Shown piece after piece: positions 9,575 to 19,438 of a stretch of 64,000 bases of DNA. Position numbers and translations under genes: made by a program. Source of the DNA: Pantoea rwandensis (lineage in GTDB: Bacteria; Pseudomonadota; Gammaproteobacteria; Enterobacterales; Enterobacteriaceae); NCBI RefSeq assembly GCF_002095475.1, contig NZ_MLFR01000023.1:1-64000 (forward strand). Reading direction: 5' to 3'. The notes under the pieces are model-generated. The model had not been told where the DNA came from. It made no database searches and worked only from the letters and a program-made list of their open reading frames with translations. How positions within the stretch are numbered: position 1 is the stretch's first letter; every line of letters starts with the position of its first letter.

Positions 9575-10006
9575 ATGGCAATCGAACGTACTTTTTCTAT
9601 CGTTAAACCAAACGCTGTCGCTAAGAACGTGATTGGTGCTATCTACAACCGTTTCGAAAGCGCAGGCTTCAAAATCGTTGGCGCGAAAATGCTGCACCTG
9701 ACCAAAGAGCAGGCTGAAGGCTTCTACGCTGAGCACAACGGTCGTCCATTCTTCGATGGTCTGGTTGAGTTCATGACTTCTGGTCCAGTCGTTGTTTCTG
9801 TTCTGGAAGGCGAAAATGCTGTTCAGCGTCACCGTGACCTGATGGGCGCAACTAACCCAGATAACGCGCTGGCTGGTACTCTGCGTGCTGACTACGCAGA
9901 CAGCTTCACCGAGAACGCGACCCACGGTTCTGACTCTGCTGAGTCTGCAGCACGTGAAATCGCTTACTTCTTCGCTGAGAACGAAGTCTGCCCACGCACT
10001 CGCTAA
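9575..10006 (+). CDS. ndk: Nucleoside diphosphate kinase
   Basis: 143 residues, the same as E. coli Ndk. It transfers the gamma phosphate from ATP to other (d)NDPs through a phosphohistidine intermediate and balances cellular NTP pools. The active-site His117 sits in the signature NATHGSDS, and the N-terminal [12 protein letters not shown] strand is typical. The start is clear: TAGAGG at 9564-9569 stands 5 nt before the ATG. It is a single-gene unit with its own promoter upstream and a strong terminator downstream. Codon use (CGT, CTG, GGT) looks like that of a highly expressed gene. Confidence 0.97.
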   Translation: MAIERTFSIVKPNAVAKNVIGAIYNRFESAGFKIVGAKMLHLTKEQAEGFYAEHNGRPFFDGLVEFMTSGPVVVSVLEGENAVQRHRDLMGATNPDNALAGTLRADYADSFTENATHGSDSAESAAREIAYFFAENEVCPRTR

Positions 10007-10070
10007 GTGCGTTGCTGCCAATGCGGATAAACGTCTTTACACCTTTTAGATGTAAGTAAAGTCGTTCCCC

Positions 10071-10099
10071 CTGGCATCATGCAGCAGATGTAGTACACT
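10071..10099 (+). promoter_or_regulatory. Possible rlmN promoter
   Basis: CTGGCA (10071-10076), 17 bp, then TACACT (10094-10099); each matches the sigma-70 consensus at 4 of 6 positions. If used, transcription starts close to 10106, inside the long hairpin at 10103-10135. That hairpin would then end ndk transcripts and cap rlmN transcripts at their 5' end. Confidence 0.35.
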
Positions 10100-10102
10100 A
10101 TT

Positions 10103-10144
10103 GCGCCCTTGTTGAGCTAGCCTCAGCGAGGGCGCTGTTTTTTT
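10103..10144 (+). terminator. Rho-independent terminator of ndk
   Basis: Fourteen-pair stem with two G-U pairs: GCGCCCTTGTTGAG against CCTCAGCGAGGGCGC, with a short CTAG(C) loop. It is followed by TG and seven T residues at 10138-10144. It lies about 100 nt after the ndk stop and 51 nt before the rlmN start. Confidence 0.85.
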
Positions 10145-10194
10145 CCTATTCTTAACCAGAGCCGTAACGTGTAATAACGAGGCCAGAGAACATT

Positions 10195-11361
10195 ATGTCC
10201 GAACAGATTGTGACGCCGTCCGCTTCCCCCGTGGTTGTTTCCCCAAAAAACGAAAAAATTAACCTGCTGGATCTCAATCGTCAGCAGATGCGCGAATTCT
10301 TTCTCGAAATGGGCGAAAAACCGTTCCGTGCCGATCAGGTTATGAAGTGGATGTACCACTACTGCTGCGATGATTTCGAGCAGATGACTGACATCAATAA
10401 AGTGCTGCGTGGCAAATTGATGCAACGCGCCGAAATTCGTGCACCGGAAGTGGCGGAAGAGATGCGTTCCAGCGATGGCACCATCAAATGGGCGATTCGT
10501 GTGGGCGATCAACTGGTGGAAACCGTGTATATCCCGGAAGCCGACCGTGCGACGCTGTGTGTCTCCTCGCAGGTAGGTTGTGCGCTGGAGTGCAAATTCT
10601 GTTCGACCGCGCAGCAGGGCTTTAACCGCAACCTGCGTGTTTCTGAAATTATTGGCCAAGTGTGGCGTGCTTCAAAAATCATCGGCGCGACAAAAGTTAC
10701 CGGCCAACGTCCGATCACCAACGTGGTGATGATGGGCATGGGTGAGCCGTTGCTCAACCTGAACAACGTGGTCCCTGCCATGGATATCATGCTGGATGAC
10801 TTTGGTTTTGGCCTGTCAAAACGTCGTGTAACGCTGTCAACTTCGGGTGTGGTTCCTGCCCTGGATAAGCTGGGTGATATGATCGACGTTGCGTTGGCGA
10901 TTTCCCTGCATGCGCCAAATGATGCTATCCGCGATGAAATTGTGCCGATCAACAAAAAGTACAATATCGAAACTTTCCTTGCTGCAGTGAAGCGCTATAT
11001 TGGCAAATCAAATGCCAACAAAGGCCGCGTGACCATCGAATATGTGATGCTTGATCACGTCAATGACAGCACGGAAAATGCCCATGAGTTGGCTGAATTG
11101 CTGAAAGATACACCGTGCAAAATCAACCTGATCCCATGGAATCCGTTCCCAGGCGCACCTTACGGCCGTAGCTCAAATAGCCGTATTGACCGTTTCTCTA
11201 AAGTGTTGATGGATTACGGTTTCACCACCATTGTGCGTAAAACCCGTGGCGATGATATCGATGCGGCTTGTGGTCAGCTGGCGGGTGATGTTATCGACCG
11301 TACCAAGCGCACCTTGCGTAAGAAAATGGCCGGTGAAACCATCTCTGTGAAGGCGCTCTGA
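10195..11361 (+). CDS. rlmN: RlmN, dual-specificity 23S rRNA/tRNA adenine-C2 methyltransferase
   Basis: 388 residues (E. coli 384). A radical-SAM enzyme that methylates C2 of A2503 in 23S rRNA and of A37 in a subset of tRNAs, affecting translational accuracy and ribosome-directed antibiotic response. The radical-SAM CxxxCxxC motif is Cys129-Cys133-Cys136 (CALECKFC). The two further catalytic cysteines are Cys122 and Cys359 (in DIDAACGQ). GGxGEPLxN is seen as MGMGEPLLN. The ATG at 10195 follows GAGGCCAGAGAACATT. The N-terminal 20 residues are Pro/Ser-rich and diverge from E. coli, as is usual for this family. Confidence 0.97.
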   Translation: MSEQIVTPSASPVVVSPKNEKINLLDLNRQQMREFFLEMGEKPFRADQVMKWMYHYCCDDFEQMTDINKVLRGKLMQRAEIRAPEVAEEMRSSDGTIKWAIRVGDQLVETVYIPEADRATLCVSSQVGCALECKFCSTAQQGFNRNLRVSEIIGQVWRASKIIGATKVTGQRPITNVVMMGMGEPLLNLNNVVPAMDIMLDDFGFGLSKRRVTLSTSGVVPALDKLGDMIDVALAISLHAPNDAIRDEIVPINKKYNIETFLAAVKRYIGKSNANKGRVTIEYVMLDHVNDSTENAHELAELLKDTPCKINLIPWNPFPGAPYGRSSNSRIDRFSKVLMDYGFTTIVRKTRGDDIDAACGQLAGDVIDRTKRTLRKKMAGETISVKAL

Positions 11362-11401
11362 AACACCGTGCCCGGTGATATCCACCGGGCGTAAGGCATG
11401 A

Positions 11402-11436
11402 CAGTCTCTCTGCTCGACGTGTATAGGGAGAGACTG
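11402..11436 (+). promoter_or_regulatory. Hairpin that pairs the pilW ribosome-binding site
   Basis: CAGTCTCTC (11402-11410) is perfectly complementary to GAGAGACTG (11428-11436), with a 17-nt loop. The right arm contains the only Shine-Dalgarno-like run (GGGAGAGA, 11426-11433) of the ATG at 11439. A second hairpin, GCCCGGTG/ATATC/CACCGGGC at 11370-11390, lies just upstream and lacks a T tract. Confidence 0.5.
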
Positions 11437-11438
11437 AA

Positions 11439-12173
11439 ATGTTTAAAGGATTATCTGCGGTGGTACTGGCTGGCTTTGTTGTAACCGGGTGTGTCAACTC
11501 ACCGCCTCGGCAAAGCGCAGCAGACATCCGACTACAGCTGGGTATGCATTACCTGGCGGTGAAAGATTATGGCGCTGCACAGCGTAATCTATTGCGCGCA
11601 GCATCGGCTGCACCGCAGGACTATCGCGTGCCTTTGGCGCTTGCGCGACTGGCGCAGGCGCAGCAGAATAGCGCGCAGACAGAATGGCACTACCAGCGCG
11701 CTCAGCAGTTAGCACCAGCGAATGGCTACGTCGCTAACAATTACGGTGCGTTTCTCTGCGGTTTAAGGCAGTATGGCGAAGCGCATCAACAGTTTAAGCT
11801 GGCGATGGCCGCGCAGGAAATGGATGCCCGCCAAGATGCATTGCTGTTTTCGGGCTATTGTTACCTGCAGGCTGGAAAGAGCGCGGCAGCGCGGGAATCA
11901 TTAAGTCGTGCGCTTAAAGCCGCACCGGAGCAGGGCAGTCAACTGCTTACGGAAGTGGAAAAGCGGCTTGAACAGCAGGATCATACATCGATTCCGCTGT
12001 TGTTAGACCTTTACCACCAGCACCTGCCCGCAACGGCAGAGAGCTTGGGGTTACAGATACGTTTCGCCGCGCAACAGGGAAACGCTGCTGACGTTACACG
12101 TTATGGCGACCGGTTGGCGCGAAGTTTTCCACAATCGATACAGTACCAGCGTTATTTTGCTAATGAATACTGA
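11439..12173 (+). CDS. pilW: PilW/PilF-family TPR lipoprotein
   Basis: 244 residues. A lipoprotein signal peptide ends at lipobox VVTGC (Cys18). The rest is tetratricopeptide repeats (about residues 30-170; helix pairs such as [20 protein letters not shown]). PilF/PilW proteins help secretin (PilQ) multimerisation in the outer membrane during type IV pilus biogenesis. In enterobacteria the gene sits in this rlmN-rodZ position, often without a full pilus cluster, so its role here is inferred. Its 3' end overlaps rodZ by 11 nt. The ribosome-binding site can be folded into a stem. Confidence 0.85.
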   Translation: MFKGLSAVVLAGFVVTGCVNSPPRQSAADIRLQLGMHYLAVKDYGAAQRNLLRAASAAPQDYRVPLALARLAQAQQNSAQTEWHYQRAQQLAPANGYVANNYGAFLCGLRQYGEAHQQFKLAMAAQEMDARQDALLFSGYCYLQAGKSAAARESLSRALKAAPEQGSQLLTEVEKRLEQQDHTSIPLLLDLYHQHLPATAESLGLQIRFAAQQGNAADVTRYGDRLARSFPQSIQYQRYFANEY

Positions 12174-13176
12174 AGCCACTCAAGAGAATTCTGCAGTACA
12201 TTCCACAGGTGAACGCCTGCGTCTGGCCCGTGAACAAATGGGACTGACACAGCAAAACGTCGCTGAACGCCTGTGCCTTAAACTTTCTACCGTGCGGGAC
12301 ATTGAAGAGGACAAATCACCGGCTGATTTAGCCTCGACCTTCCTGCGCGGATATATTCGCTCGTATGCTCGTCTGGTGCATGTGCCGGAAGATGACCTGT
12401 TGCCGATGATGGCGAAACAGGCTCCAGTACGCGCGGCTAAAATCGAGCCGATGCAGAGCTTTTCGCTGGGTAAACGCCGTAAAAAACGTGATGGCTGGTT
12501 GATGATCTTCACTTGGTTGGTGATTTTCGTCGTCATTGGCCTGACCGGCGCATGGTGGTGGCAAAACCACAAAGCTTCTCAGGCGGACTTGGTTTCCATG
12601 GCCGACCAGAACGGCAGCAGTAATGATAACAGTCAGTCTATCCCCTTAGGTGACAGTAGCACTGACAGTGCAACGGACACCGACACCAATGCTGCGGGTA
12701 CCCCGATAGACAATGGTGCGGGTGCGGTTGCTACGCCGAACACCAGCAGTAATGCAACGGCTGCTCCAGCAGCCAACAGCGCGACCAACAGCGATAACGC
12801 GGTGGTGTCACCAAGCCAGGCGCCGATTGATAATGCGCCTCCGGCTGCGACTTCACCGGCACCTGCCAACAGTGTTCCTGCTGGCCAAATGCCCACAGGC
12901 AATGCGGCAGTGAGCCAGCCTGCGGGCGATCCAAATGCCATCGTGATGAACTTTAAAGCGGATTGCTGGTTGGAAGTCACCGACGCCACCGGCAAGAAGC
13001 TGTTCAGCGGGTTGCAACGTAGTGGTGGTAAGCTCAGTTTGTCCGGAACGGCTCCGTATCGTCTGAAAATTGGCGCTCCGAGTGCGGTTGAGGTGCAATA
13101 TCAGAATCAGCCCGTTGATTTAAGTCGTTTTATCCGTAATAACCAGGTTGCCCGTCTGACGCTGGGTGCGCAATAA
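12163..13176 (+). CDS. rodZ: RodZ, cytoskeletal protein of the rod complex
   Basis: From the ATG at 12163 the product is 337 residues, the length of E. coli RodZ. An in-frame start 60 nt upstream would lie wholly inside pilW and adds residues unlike the family. RodZ links MreB filaments to the membrane and the elongasome. Domains: Cro/C1-type HTH (about 18-80, [22 protein letters not shown]), a basic juxtamembrane stretch (KRRKKRDGW), one membrane segment (about 113-132), a long Ser/Thr/Asn/Ala/Pro-rich periplasmic linker, and the C-terminal beta domain (about 250-337). The linker has low-complexity composition, which is normal for the family. Confidence 0.95.
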   Translation: MNTEATQENSAVHSTGERLRLAREQMGLTQQNVAERLCLKLSTVRDIEEDKSPADLASTFLRGYIRSYARLVHVPEDDLLPMMAKQAPVRAAKIEPMQSFSLGKRRKKRDGWLMIFTWLVIFVVIGLTGAWWWQNHKASQADLVSMADQNGSSNDNSQSIPLGDSSTDSATDTDTNAAGTPIDNGAGAVATPNTSSNATAAPAANSATNSDNAVVSPSQAPIDNAPPAATSPAPANSVPAGQMPTGNAAVSQPAGDPNAIVMNFKADCWLEVTDATGKKLFSGLQRSGGKLSLSGTAPYRLKIGAPSAVEVQYQNQPVDLSRFIRNNQVARLTLGAQ

Positions 13177-13214
13177 CGCGCAGCGCGCTTTCCGGGTAAT
13201 TGTGGAGAGAGAAT

Positions 13215-14336
13215 ATGCATAACGAAGCACCCATTATCCGTCGCAAATCAACACGGATTTACGTCGGCAAGGTGCCGGTTGGTGATGGTGCGCCCATTGC
13301 CGTTCAGTCAATGACCAACACTCGTACCACGGATGTGGACGCCACGGTCAACCAGATTCGCCAGCTTGAGCGTGTCGGTGTAGATATCGTGCGTGTTTCC
13401 GTTCCAACGATGGATGCGGCTGAAGCGTTCAAACTGATTAAGCAGCAGGTCAATGTGCCGCTCGTCGCGGACATTCATTTTGACTACCGTATCGCACTGA
13501 AAGTCGCCGAGTATGGCGTTGATTGTCTGCGCATCAACCCCGGCAACATCGGCAACAATGAGCGTATCCGCCAAGTGGTGGATTGTGCTCGTCATTACAA
13601 TATTCCTATCCGTATCGGCGTCAATGCCGGTTCGCTGGAAAAAGATCTGCAGGAAAAATACGGTGAGCCAACGCCTCAGGCGCTGCTAGAATCCGCTATG
13701 CGTCATGTTGATCACCTTGATCGCCTCAACTTTGATCAGTTCAAAGTGAGTGTGAAAGCTTCTGACGTCTTCCTCGCTGTTGAATCTTATCGTCTGCTGG
13801 CAAAAGCCATCGACCAGCCACTGCATCTGGGTATTACCGAAGCCGGCGGCTTGCGTGCGGGCTCAGTAAAATCCGCTATTGGTCTCGGCTTACTGTTGGC
13901 CGAAGGGATTGGCGATACGCTACGTATCTCGCTGGCGGCGGATCCGGTTGAAGAAGTCAAAGTCGGTTACGACATCCTGAAATCTCTGCGTATTCGCGCG
14001 CGCGGCATTAACTTTATTGCCTGCCCAACCTGTTCACGTCAGGAGTTCGATGTGATCGGCACGGTGAATGCGCTGGAAGAGCGCCTTGAAGACATCATCA
14101 CCCCAATGGATATCTCGATTATCGGTTGTGTGGTGAACGGTCCAGGCGAAGCTACAGTTTCTACGTTAGGTGTGACTGGTGGCAGCCGTAAAAGCGGTTT
14201 CTACGAAGATGGCGTACGTCAGCGCGATCGTCTTGATAACGATGACATGATTGACCAGCTGGAAGCACGCATTCGTGCCAAGGCCAGCATGCTGGATGAA
14301 AGCCGCCGCATTAACGTGCAGCAGCTAGAAAAATAG
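13215..14336 (+). CDS. ispG: IspG (GcpE), 4-hydroxy-3-methylbut-2-enyl diphosphate synthase
   Basis: 373 residues from the ATG at 13215 (E. coli 372), chosen over an upstream TTG because GGAGAG at 13203-13208 sits at the right distance. It catalyses the penultimate step of the MEP isoprenoid pathway, converting MEcPP to HMBPP with a [4Fe-4S] cluster and flavodoxin. An N-terminal TIM barrel (starts about residue 10) carries substrate-binding residues. The C-terminal cluster domain has the Cys pair in [10 protein letters not shown] and a third Cys in GCVVNGPGE. It probably shares a transcript with pilW-rodZ, with a 38-nt gap after rodZ. Confidence 0.97.
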   Translation: MHNEAPIIRRKSTRIYVGKVPVGDGAPIAVQSMTNTRTTDVDATVNQIRQLERVGVDIVRVSVPTMDAAEAFKLIKQQVNVPLVADIHFDYRIALKVAEYGVDCLRINPGNIGNNERIRQVVDCARHYNIPIRIGVNAGSLEKDLQEKYGEPTPQALLESAMRHVDHLDRLNFDQFKVSVKASDVFLAVESYRLLAKAIDQPLHLGITEAGGLRAGSVKSAIGLGLLLAEGIGDTLRISLAADPVEEVKVGYDILKSLRIRARGINFIACPTCSRQEFDVIGTVNALEERLEDIITPMDISIIGCVVNGPGEATVSTLGVTGGSRKSGFYEDGVRQRDRLDNDDMIDQLEARIRAKASMLDESRRINVQQLEK

Positions 14337-14440
14337 GGATGGTGCGCGTCCGCCGCGCGCCGGTTTGTGATTGAATCTGTGCGGTTTCATCCTCATAAGG
14401 TATGATGCCGGACAGGTTTTTTGTATTAAGAGATTCTAAC

Positions 14441-15715
14441 GTGGCGAAGAATATTCAAGCGATCCGTGGGATGAACGATTACCTGCCGGCGGATACCGCG
14501 ATTTGGCAGCGTATTGAGGGCACCCTTAAGCAGGTGCTGGCCAGTTACGGCTTTAGCGAAATCCGCTTGCCGATTGTAGAGCAGACACCGCTGTTTAAAC
14601 GCGCCATCGGTGAAGTCACCGATGTGGTTGAAAAAGAGATGTACACCTTTGACGACCGCAACGGTGAAAGTCTGACCTTGCGCCCGGAAGGCACGGCGGG
14701 CTGCGTGCGTGCCGGTATTGAGCATGGTCTGCTGTACAATCAGGAACAGCGTCTGTGGTACATCGGTCCGATGTTCCGCTATGAGCGTCCGCAGAAAGGT
14801 CGTTATCGTCAGTTCCATCAGATTGGTGCCGAAGTCTTTGGTCTGCAAGGCCCGGATATCGATGCCGAACTGATTATGATGACTGCGCGCTGGTGGAAAG
14901 CATTAGGTATCGCAGAACACGTCAGCCTCGAACTCAACTCAATCGGTTCACTGGAAGCGCGTGCCAATTACCGCGACGCTTTGGTGGCCTTCCTTGAGCA
15001 GCACAAAGACAAGCTTGATGAAGATTGCAAACGTCGCATGTACAGTAATCCGCTGCGTGTGCTCGATAGCAAGAATCCAGATATCCAGCTGTTACTAAAC
15101 GATGCACCGACGCTGAATGAGTATCTCGATGAAGACTCCCGTGCACATTTCGACGGTCTGTGCAGTCTGTTGAACGATGCCGGTATCGCTTTTACCGTCA
15201 ATCAGCGCCTGGTACGTGGTCTCGATTACTACAACCGCACCGTGTTTGAGTGGGTCACCAGCAGCCTCGGCTCACAGGGTACCGTGTGTGCCGGTGGTCG
15301 TTATGATGGTTTAGTCGAACAGTTGGGTGGCCGAGCCACGCCAGCCGTTGGTTTTGCCATGGGTCTTGAGCGTTTGGTGTTGCTGGTGCAAGCGGTTAAT
15401 CCAGAATTTGAACCGACGCGCATTGTTGATGTCTATGTTATCGCTTCGGGGCAGGGCGTTCAGTCCGCCGCGATGCAACTGGCGGAAAAACTGCGTGATG
15501 CAGACCCGGCGCTGAAGCTGATGACCAACTTCGGTGGTGGTAACTTCAAGAAGCAGTTTGGCCGTGCAGACAAGTGGGGCGCACGCATTGCGCTGGTGCT
15601 GGGCGAAGACGAAGTGAAAGCTGGGCAGGTAGTCATTAAAAACCTGAGCACTGGCGATCAACAAACGGTTGCCCAAAGCGAAGCCGCTGCGACATTGCGC
15701 ACGCTGCTGCAGTAA
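14441..15715 (+). CDS. hisS: Histidyl-tRNA synthetase
   Basis: From the GTG at 14441 the product is 424 residues, equal to E. coli HisS, and its N-terminus [15 protein letters not shown] matches. An upstream in-frame ATG (14402) would add 13 unrelated residues. A class II synthetase that charges tRNA-His. Visible motifs: motif 2 ([16 protein letters not shown]), the histidine-specific [15 protein letters not shown], motif 3 ([12 protein letters not shown]), and the C-terminal anticodon-binding domain from about residue 330. A GC-rich inverted repeat without T tract (14342-14363) and a -10-like TATGAT (14401-14406) lie upstream. I see no convincing -35, so an own promoter is only possible. Confidence 0.97.
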   Translation: MAKNIQAIRGMNDYLPADTAIWQRIEGTLKQVLASYGFSEIRLPIVEQTPLFKRAIGEVTDVVEKEMYTFDDRNGESLTLRPEGTAGCVRAGIEHGLLYNQEQRLWYIGPMFRYERPQKGRYRQFHQIGAEVFGLQGPDIDAELIMMTARWWKALGIAEHVSLELNSIGSLEARANYRDALVAFLEQHKDKLDEDCKRRMYSNPLRVLDSKNPDIQLLLNDAPTLNEYLDEDSRAHFDGLCSLLNDAGIAFTVNQRLVRGLDYYNRTVFEWVTSSLGSQGTVCAGGRYDGLVEQLGGRATPAVGFAMGLERLVLLVQAVNPEFEPTRIVDVYVIASGQGVQSAAMQLAEKLRDADPALKLMTNFGGGNFKKQFGRADKWGARIALVLGEDEVKAGQVVIKNLSTGDQQTVAQSEAAATLRTLLQ

Positions 15716-15754
15716 ACGCAGCACTGCAACAGCCATTTTAAGGAGAGGGATTGC

Positions 15755-16372
15755 GTGGAAGTTTACAGCAACGAAAACGAACAGGTTGACGCACTGCGTC
15801 AGTTCTTTGCTAACAACGGCAAAGCGCTGGCTGTCGGTGTGATCATCGGCATTGCTGCGCTGGGTGGCTGGCGTTTCTGGTCTAGCCATCAGGATGGTAC
15901 GGATAAAGCTGCGTCAGCACAGTATCAGCAACTGACCACCGCGATGCAGGCTGACAAGCCACAGACGCTGGAAGCGGTTGCTGCTTTTGCCAATGATAAC
16001 AACAACACCTATGGTGCACTGGCTTCGCTGGATCTGGCGAAACAGTATGTTGAAGCGAATCAGTTAGATAAAGCCATTACTCTGCTTCAGAGCGGGCTGA
16101 AAGATACCAAAGATGCCAATCTGCAGGCGGTGATCAACCTGCGTCTGGCGCGCATTCAACTGCAACAAAATCAGGCCGATGCCGCACTTTCAACTCTTAA
16201 CAATGTTAAGGGTGATGGCTGGACAGCCATTATTGCGGACATTCGTGGCGAAGCACTGCTGAGCAAAGGCGACAAGCAGGGCGCACGTGATGCCTGGAGC
16301 AAAGGTGCTGAATCGCAGGCCTCTCCTGCGCTGAAGCAAATGCTGCAGATGAAGATGAATAACTTAAGTTAA
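15755..16372 (+). CDS. yfgM: YfgM, inner-membrane TPR protein
   Basis: 205 residues from a GTG start with an excellent Shine-Dalgarno (AAGGAGAGGG, 15740-15749). E. coli YfgM (206 aa) is an ancillary SecYEG-associated protein that works with PpiD in handing proteins to periplasmic chaperones. Here one membrane segment (about 24-42, ALAVGVIIGIAALGGWRFW) follows a short acidic cytoplasmic tail. A periplasmic TPR-like helical domain (Pfam TPR_21 type) fills the rest. Only 39 nt from hisS and 19 nt from bamB, so hisS-yfgM-bamB look like one operon. Confidence 0.93.
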   Translation: MEVYSNENEQVDALRQFFANNGKALAVGVIIGIAALGGWRFWSSHQDGTDKAASAQYQQLTTAMQADKPQTLEAVAAFANDNNNTYGALASLDLAKQYVEANQLDKAITLLQSGLKDTKDANLQAVINLRLARIQLQQNQADAALSTLNNVKGDGWTAIIADIRGEALLSKGDKQGARDAWSKGAESQASPALKQMLQMKMNNLS

Positions 16373-16391
16373 GCCAGTCAAGAGAGCGCAC

Positions 16392-17573
16392 ATGGAATTA
16401 CGTAAATACCTGCTGCCAGGGCTGATTTCAGTCACTCTGCTCAGCGGTTGCTCGCTGTTCAGCGGCGAAGAAGATGTAGTGAAAATGGCCCCGCTGCCGA
16501 AAGTGGAAAACCAGTTCACACCACAGACTGCCTGGAGCACCTCTGTGGGTGACGGCGTTGGCGATTTCTATTCCAATCTGCATCCGGCCTGGCAGGATGG
16601 CACCGTCTATGCTGCTGACCGCTTTGGTGTGGTGAAAGCGCTGGATGCCAGCAATGGCAAAGAGAAATGGAAAGTCGATCTCTCTGAGAAAACCGGTTTC
16701 TTCTCGAAAAACATCTCTGCACTGCTCTCTGGCGGTATTACCACGACCAGCGATCACATCTTTATCGGTAGCGAGCGCGGTCAGGTATTTGCCCTGAACA
16801 ACAGCGATGGCAGCATCGCCTGGCAGACCAAAGTTGCCGGTGAAGCGCTGTCTCGCCCCGTCGTCAGTGATGGTCTGGTACTGATTCATACCAGCAACGG
16901 CATGTTGCAGGGACTGGATCAGAGCACCGGCGCCATCAAGTGGAGCGTCAACCTGGATATGCCGGCGCTGTCATTGCGCGGTGAATCTGCACCGACCGTG
17001 GCATTCGGTGGGGCAATTGTTGGCGGCGACAACGGTCGTGTGAGCGCGGTTATCCTGAATCAGGGCCAGTTGATTTGGCAGCAGCGTATCTCGCAGCCGA
17101 GCGGTGCGACTGAAATTGATCGCCTGAGCGATGTCGATACCACTCCTGTTGTGGTGAACGGCGTAGTTTACGCGCTGGCCTACAACGGTAACCTGACAGC
17201 GCTGGAACTGCGCTCCGGCCAGATTTTGTGGAAACGCGAAATCGGCGGCGTGAAAGACATGGTGGTTGATGCTGGCCGTATCTATCTGGTCGACCAAGAT
17301 GACCGTGTGATTGCGCTGAATGCCGACGGTGGCGTGGCAATCTGGCGCCAGAGCGATCTGTTGCACCGTAACCTGACCTCTCCAGTCCTGTTCAACGGCT
17401 ATCTGGTAGTGGGTGATAGCGAAGGTTACCTGCACTGGATCAACACGCTTGACGGGCGCTTTGTCGCACAGCAGAAACTGGACAGCGTTGGCTTCCAGAC
17501 TGAGCCAGTAGTGGCCGGTGATAAGCTGCTGATTCAAGCGAAAGGCGGCGAAGTTTACGCCATTACGCGTTAA
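16392..17573 (+). CDS. bamB: BamB, outer-membrane assembly lipoprotein
   Basis: 393 residues (E. coli 392). The lipobox is LLSGC (Cys20). The mature protein is an eight-bladed PQQ/WD-like beta-propeller, visible as repeated blades with A-L-(N/D)-x-x-(D/S)-G-x-x-x-W sequences (for example ALDASNGKEKWKVDL and GLDQSTGAIKWSVNL). It binds BamA and helps insert beta-barrel proteins. It ends the hisS-yfgM-bamB group and is followed by tandem hairpins that should stop transcription before der. Confidence 0.97.
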   Translation: MELRKYLLPGLISVTLLSGCSLFSGEEDVVKMAPLPKVENQFTPQTAWSTSVGDGVGDFYSNLHPAWQDGTVYAADRFGVVKALDASNGKEKWKVDLSEKTGFFSKNISALLSGGITTTSDHIFIGSERGQVFALNNSDGSIAWQTKVAGEALSRPVVSDGLVLIHTSNGMLQGLDQSTGAIKWSVNLDMPALSLRGESAPTVAFGGAIVGGDNGRVSAVILNQGQLIWQQRISQPSGATEIDRLSDVDTTPVVVNGVVYALAYNGNLTALELRSGQILWKREIGGVKDMVVDAGRIYLVDQDDRVIALNADGGVAIWRQSDLLHRNLTSPVLFNGYLVVGDSEGYLHWINTLDGRFVAQQKLDSVGFQTEPVVAGDKLLIQAKGGEVYAITR

Positions 17574-17584
17574 TATTTAGCTCT

Positions 17585-17646
17585 GCGGGAACCTGTATCC
17601 CGCTCGCTTATACGGCTCCTGATTCGTCAGGGGCCGTTTCGTTTTT
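17585..17646 (+). terminator. Tandem hairpin terminator after bamB
   Basis: First hairpin GCGGGA...TCCCGC at 17585-17603. Second hairpin at 17612-17636: an 11-pair stem (ACGGCTCCTGA against TCAGGGGCCGT, one G-T pair) closed by a TTCG tetraloop, followed by TTTCGTTTTT. The second is a strong intrinsic terminator. Confidence 0.85.
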
Positions 17647-17749
17647 GTCAGGCATGGTATTCTTTGCGCCTTCAGCCTGACGCCTTCCGGCAAATGTCGT
17701 TATAATCACGCCATTCGGGCGATTTATTTTCAAAACTGAGGCAAGTGTT

Positions 17750-19240
17750 ATGGTACCTGTGGTCGCGCTGGTTGGGCGTCCCAATGTGGGAAAATCTACG
17801 CTATTTAACCGCTTAACCCGCACACGTGATGCGCTGGTAGCGGATTTTCCTGGACTGACTCGCGATCGCAAATATGGTCGCGCCGAAGTGGAAGGGCGCG
17901 AATTCATTGTTATCGATACTGGTGGTATCGATGGCACCGAAGAAGGCGTTGAGAACCGCATGGCAGAACAGTCGCTGTTGGCGATTGAAGAAGCCGATGT
18001 GGTGTTGTTTATGGTAGATGCACGTGCGGGTGTGATGCCGGCCGATCAGCAAATCGCCAATCATTTGCGCGCGCGCGAAAAAGCGACCTTCGTGGTGGCC
18101 AACAAAACCGACGGTATTGATCCTGAAGCCGCGGTGTTAGATTTCTATGCGCTGGGCTTAGGTGAAATTCACCCGATCGCAGCCTCCCATGGCCGCGGTG
18201 TGAATAACTTGCTCGAAGCGGCATTGTTACCGTGGATGGAAGAAGTTGTCCCAGAAGTTGAATTAACAGAAGAAGAAGAGAACGCCGCGTATTGGGCCGC
18301 GTTAGAAGAAGAGGGCGAACAGGCGCTGGCGGAAGAGGAAGAAGAAGATTTCGACCCTACCACGCTGCCAATTAAACTGGCGATCGTTGGCCGTCCTAAC
18401 GTGGGTAAGTCCACGCTAACTAACCGTATTCTTGGCGAAGACCGTGTTGTGGTGTTCGACATGCCAGGTACGACCCGCGACAGTATTTATATCCCGATGG
18501 AGCGCGACGAACGTGAATACGTTCTGATCGACACTGCGGGTGTACGTAAGCGCGGAAAAATCACCGAAACTGTTGAGAAATTCTCAGTCATTAAAACGTT
18601 ACAGGCTATCGAAGATGCCAACGTGGTGATGCTGGTGATTGATGCGCGTACTGGCATCTCCGATCAGGACCTGTCGCTGCTTGGCTTTATCCTGAACAGT
18701 GGGCGCTCACTGGTGATTGTGGTCAACAAGTGGGATGGGATGACGCAAGAAGCCAGAGATGAAGTCAAAGAGATGTTGGACTTCCGTCTGGGCTTTATTG
18801 ATTTTGCGCGCGTGCACTTCATCTCAGCACTGCACGGCAGTGGTGTTGGCAACCTGTTTGAATCTGTCACCGAAGCCTATGATTGCTCAACTAAGCGTGT
18901 CGGTACCGCTATGTTGACCCGCATCATGACCATGGCTGCCGATGATCACCAACCCCCGTTGGTTCGTGGGCGCCGTGTGAAGTTAAAGTATGCGCATGCC
19001 GGCGGTTATAACCCTCCCATCGTTGTTATCCATGGTAATCAGGTTAAAGACCTGCCTGATTCCTACAAACGCTATCTGATGAACTATTTCCGTCGATCGC
19101 TGAACGTGATGGGGACGCCGATTCGTATTCAGTTCAAGGAAGGCGATAACCCGTATGCGGGTAAGCGCAATCTGCTTACCCCAACGCAGCAGCGTAAACG
19201 TCAGCGTCTGATGTCGCACTTGAAGAAAAATAAGCGTTAA
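17750..19240 (+). CDS. der: GTPase Der (EngA)
   Basis: 496 residues (E. coli 490). An essential tandem GTPase that assists 50S subunit maturation. First G domain (1-165): G1 GRPNVGKS at about residues 8-15, DTGG, and NKTD. An acidic linker (about 168-205) rich in Glu. Second G domain (about 208-380): GRPNVGKS again, DTAG and NKWD. KH-like domain (about 385-470) and a basic C-terminal tail ([17 protein letters not shown]). The ATG at 17750 follows GAGGCAAGTGTT. It is a separate unit between two terminators. Confidence 0.97.
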   Translation: MVPVVALVGRPNVGKSTLFNRLTRTRDALVADFPGLTRDRKYGRAEVEGREFIVIDTGGIDGTEEGVENRMAEQSLLAIEEADVVLFMVDARAGVMPADQQIANHLRAREKATFVVANKTDGIDPEAAVLDFYALGLGEIHPIAASHGRGVNNLLEAALLPWMEEVVPEVELTEEEENAAYWAALEEEGEQALAEEEEEDFDPTTLPIKLAIVGRPNVGKSTLTNRILGEDRVVVFDMPGTTRDSIYIPMERDEREYVLIDTAGVRKRGKITETVEKFSVIKTLQAIEDANVVMLVIDARTGISDQDLSLLGFILNSGRSLVIVVNKWDGMTQEARDEVKEMLDFRLGFIDFARVHFISALHGSGVGNLFESVTEAYDCSTKRVGTAMLTRIMTMAADDHQPPLVRGRRVKLKYAHAGGYNPPIVVIHGNQVKDLPDSYKRYLMNYFRRSLNVMGTPIRIQFKEGDNPYAGKRNLLTPTQQRKRQRLMSHLKKNKR

Positions 19241-19246
19241 CCAATG

Positions 19247-19270
19247 AGGGCCCTGATGGGCCCTTTTTTA
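19247..19270 (+). terminator. Terminator of der
   Basis: Perfect 7-bp stem AGGGCCC/TGAT/GGGCCCT at 19247-19264, then TTTTTA. It starts 7 nt after the der stop. Confidence 0.9.
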
Positions 19271-19408
19271 TTGCCCAAGCTATTTCCCCTTCTCTGAACA
19301 CCGCATACATCAAAAAATACACTTTTTTATAACATCTTATTTATTAGCGATTTAAGTATCAGTTTGTAGCAAAAATGCTATTGCTCAGTAACTCTCTCGT
19401 TATTGATA

Positions 19409-19438
19409 TTCACATTATCATGTACCAGGTGGTACAAT
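19409..19438 (+). promoter_or_regulatory. gcd promoter with an operator-like palindrome
   Basis: -35 TTCACA (19409-19414, 5 of 6), 18 bp, -10 TACAAT (19433-19438, 5 of 6). The spacer and -10 are overlapped by TGTACCAGGTGGTACA (19421-19436), whose arms TGTACC/GGTACA are perfect inverted repeats around AGGT. A repressor bound there would block the promoter. I do not recognise the regulator. Transcription from here would make a leader of about 195 nt before the gcd ATG. Confidence 0.6.

Noticed and set aside
12103-12162. Upstream ATG for rodZ
   Set aside because: It lies inside pilW in another frame and would add 20 residues not seen in the family; 12163 gives the exact E. coli length.
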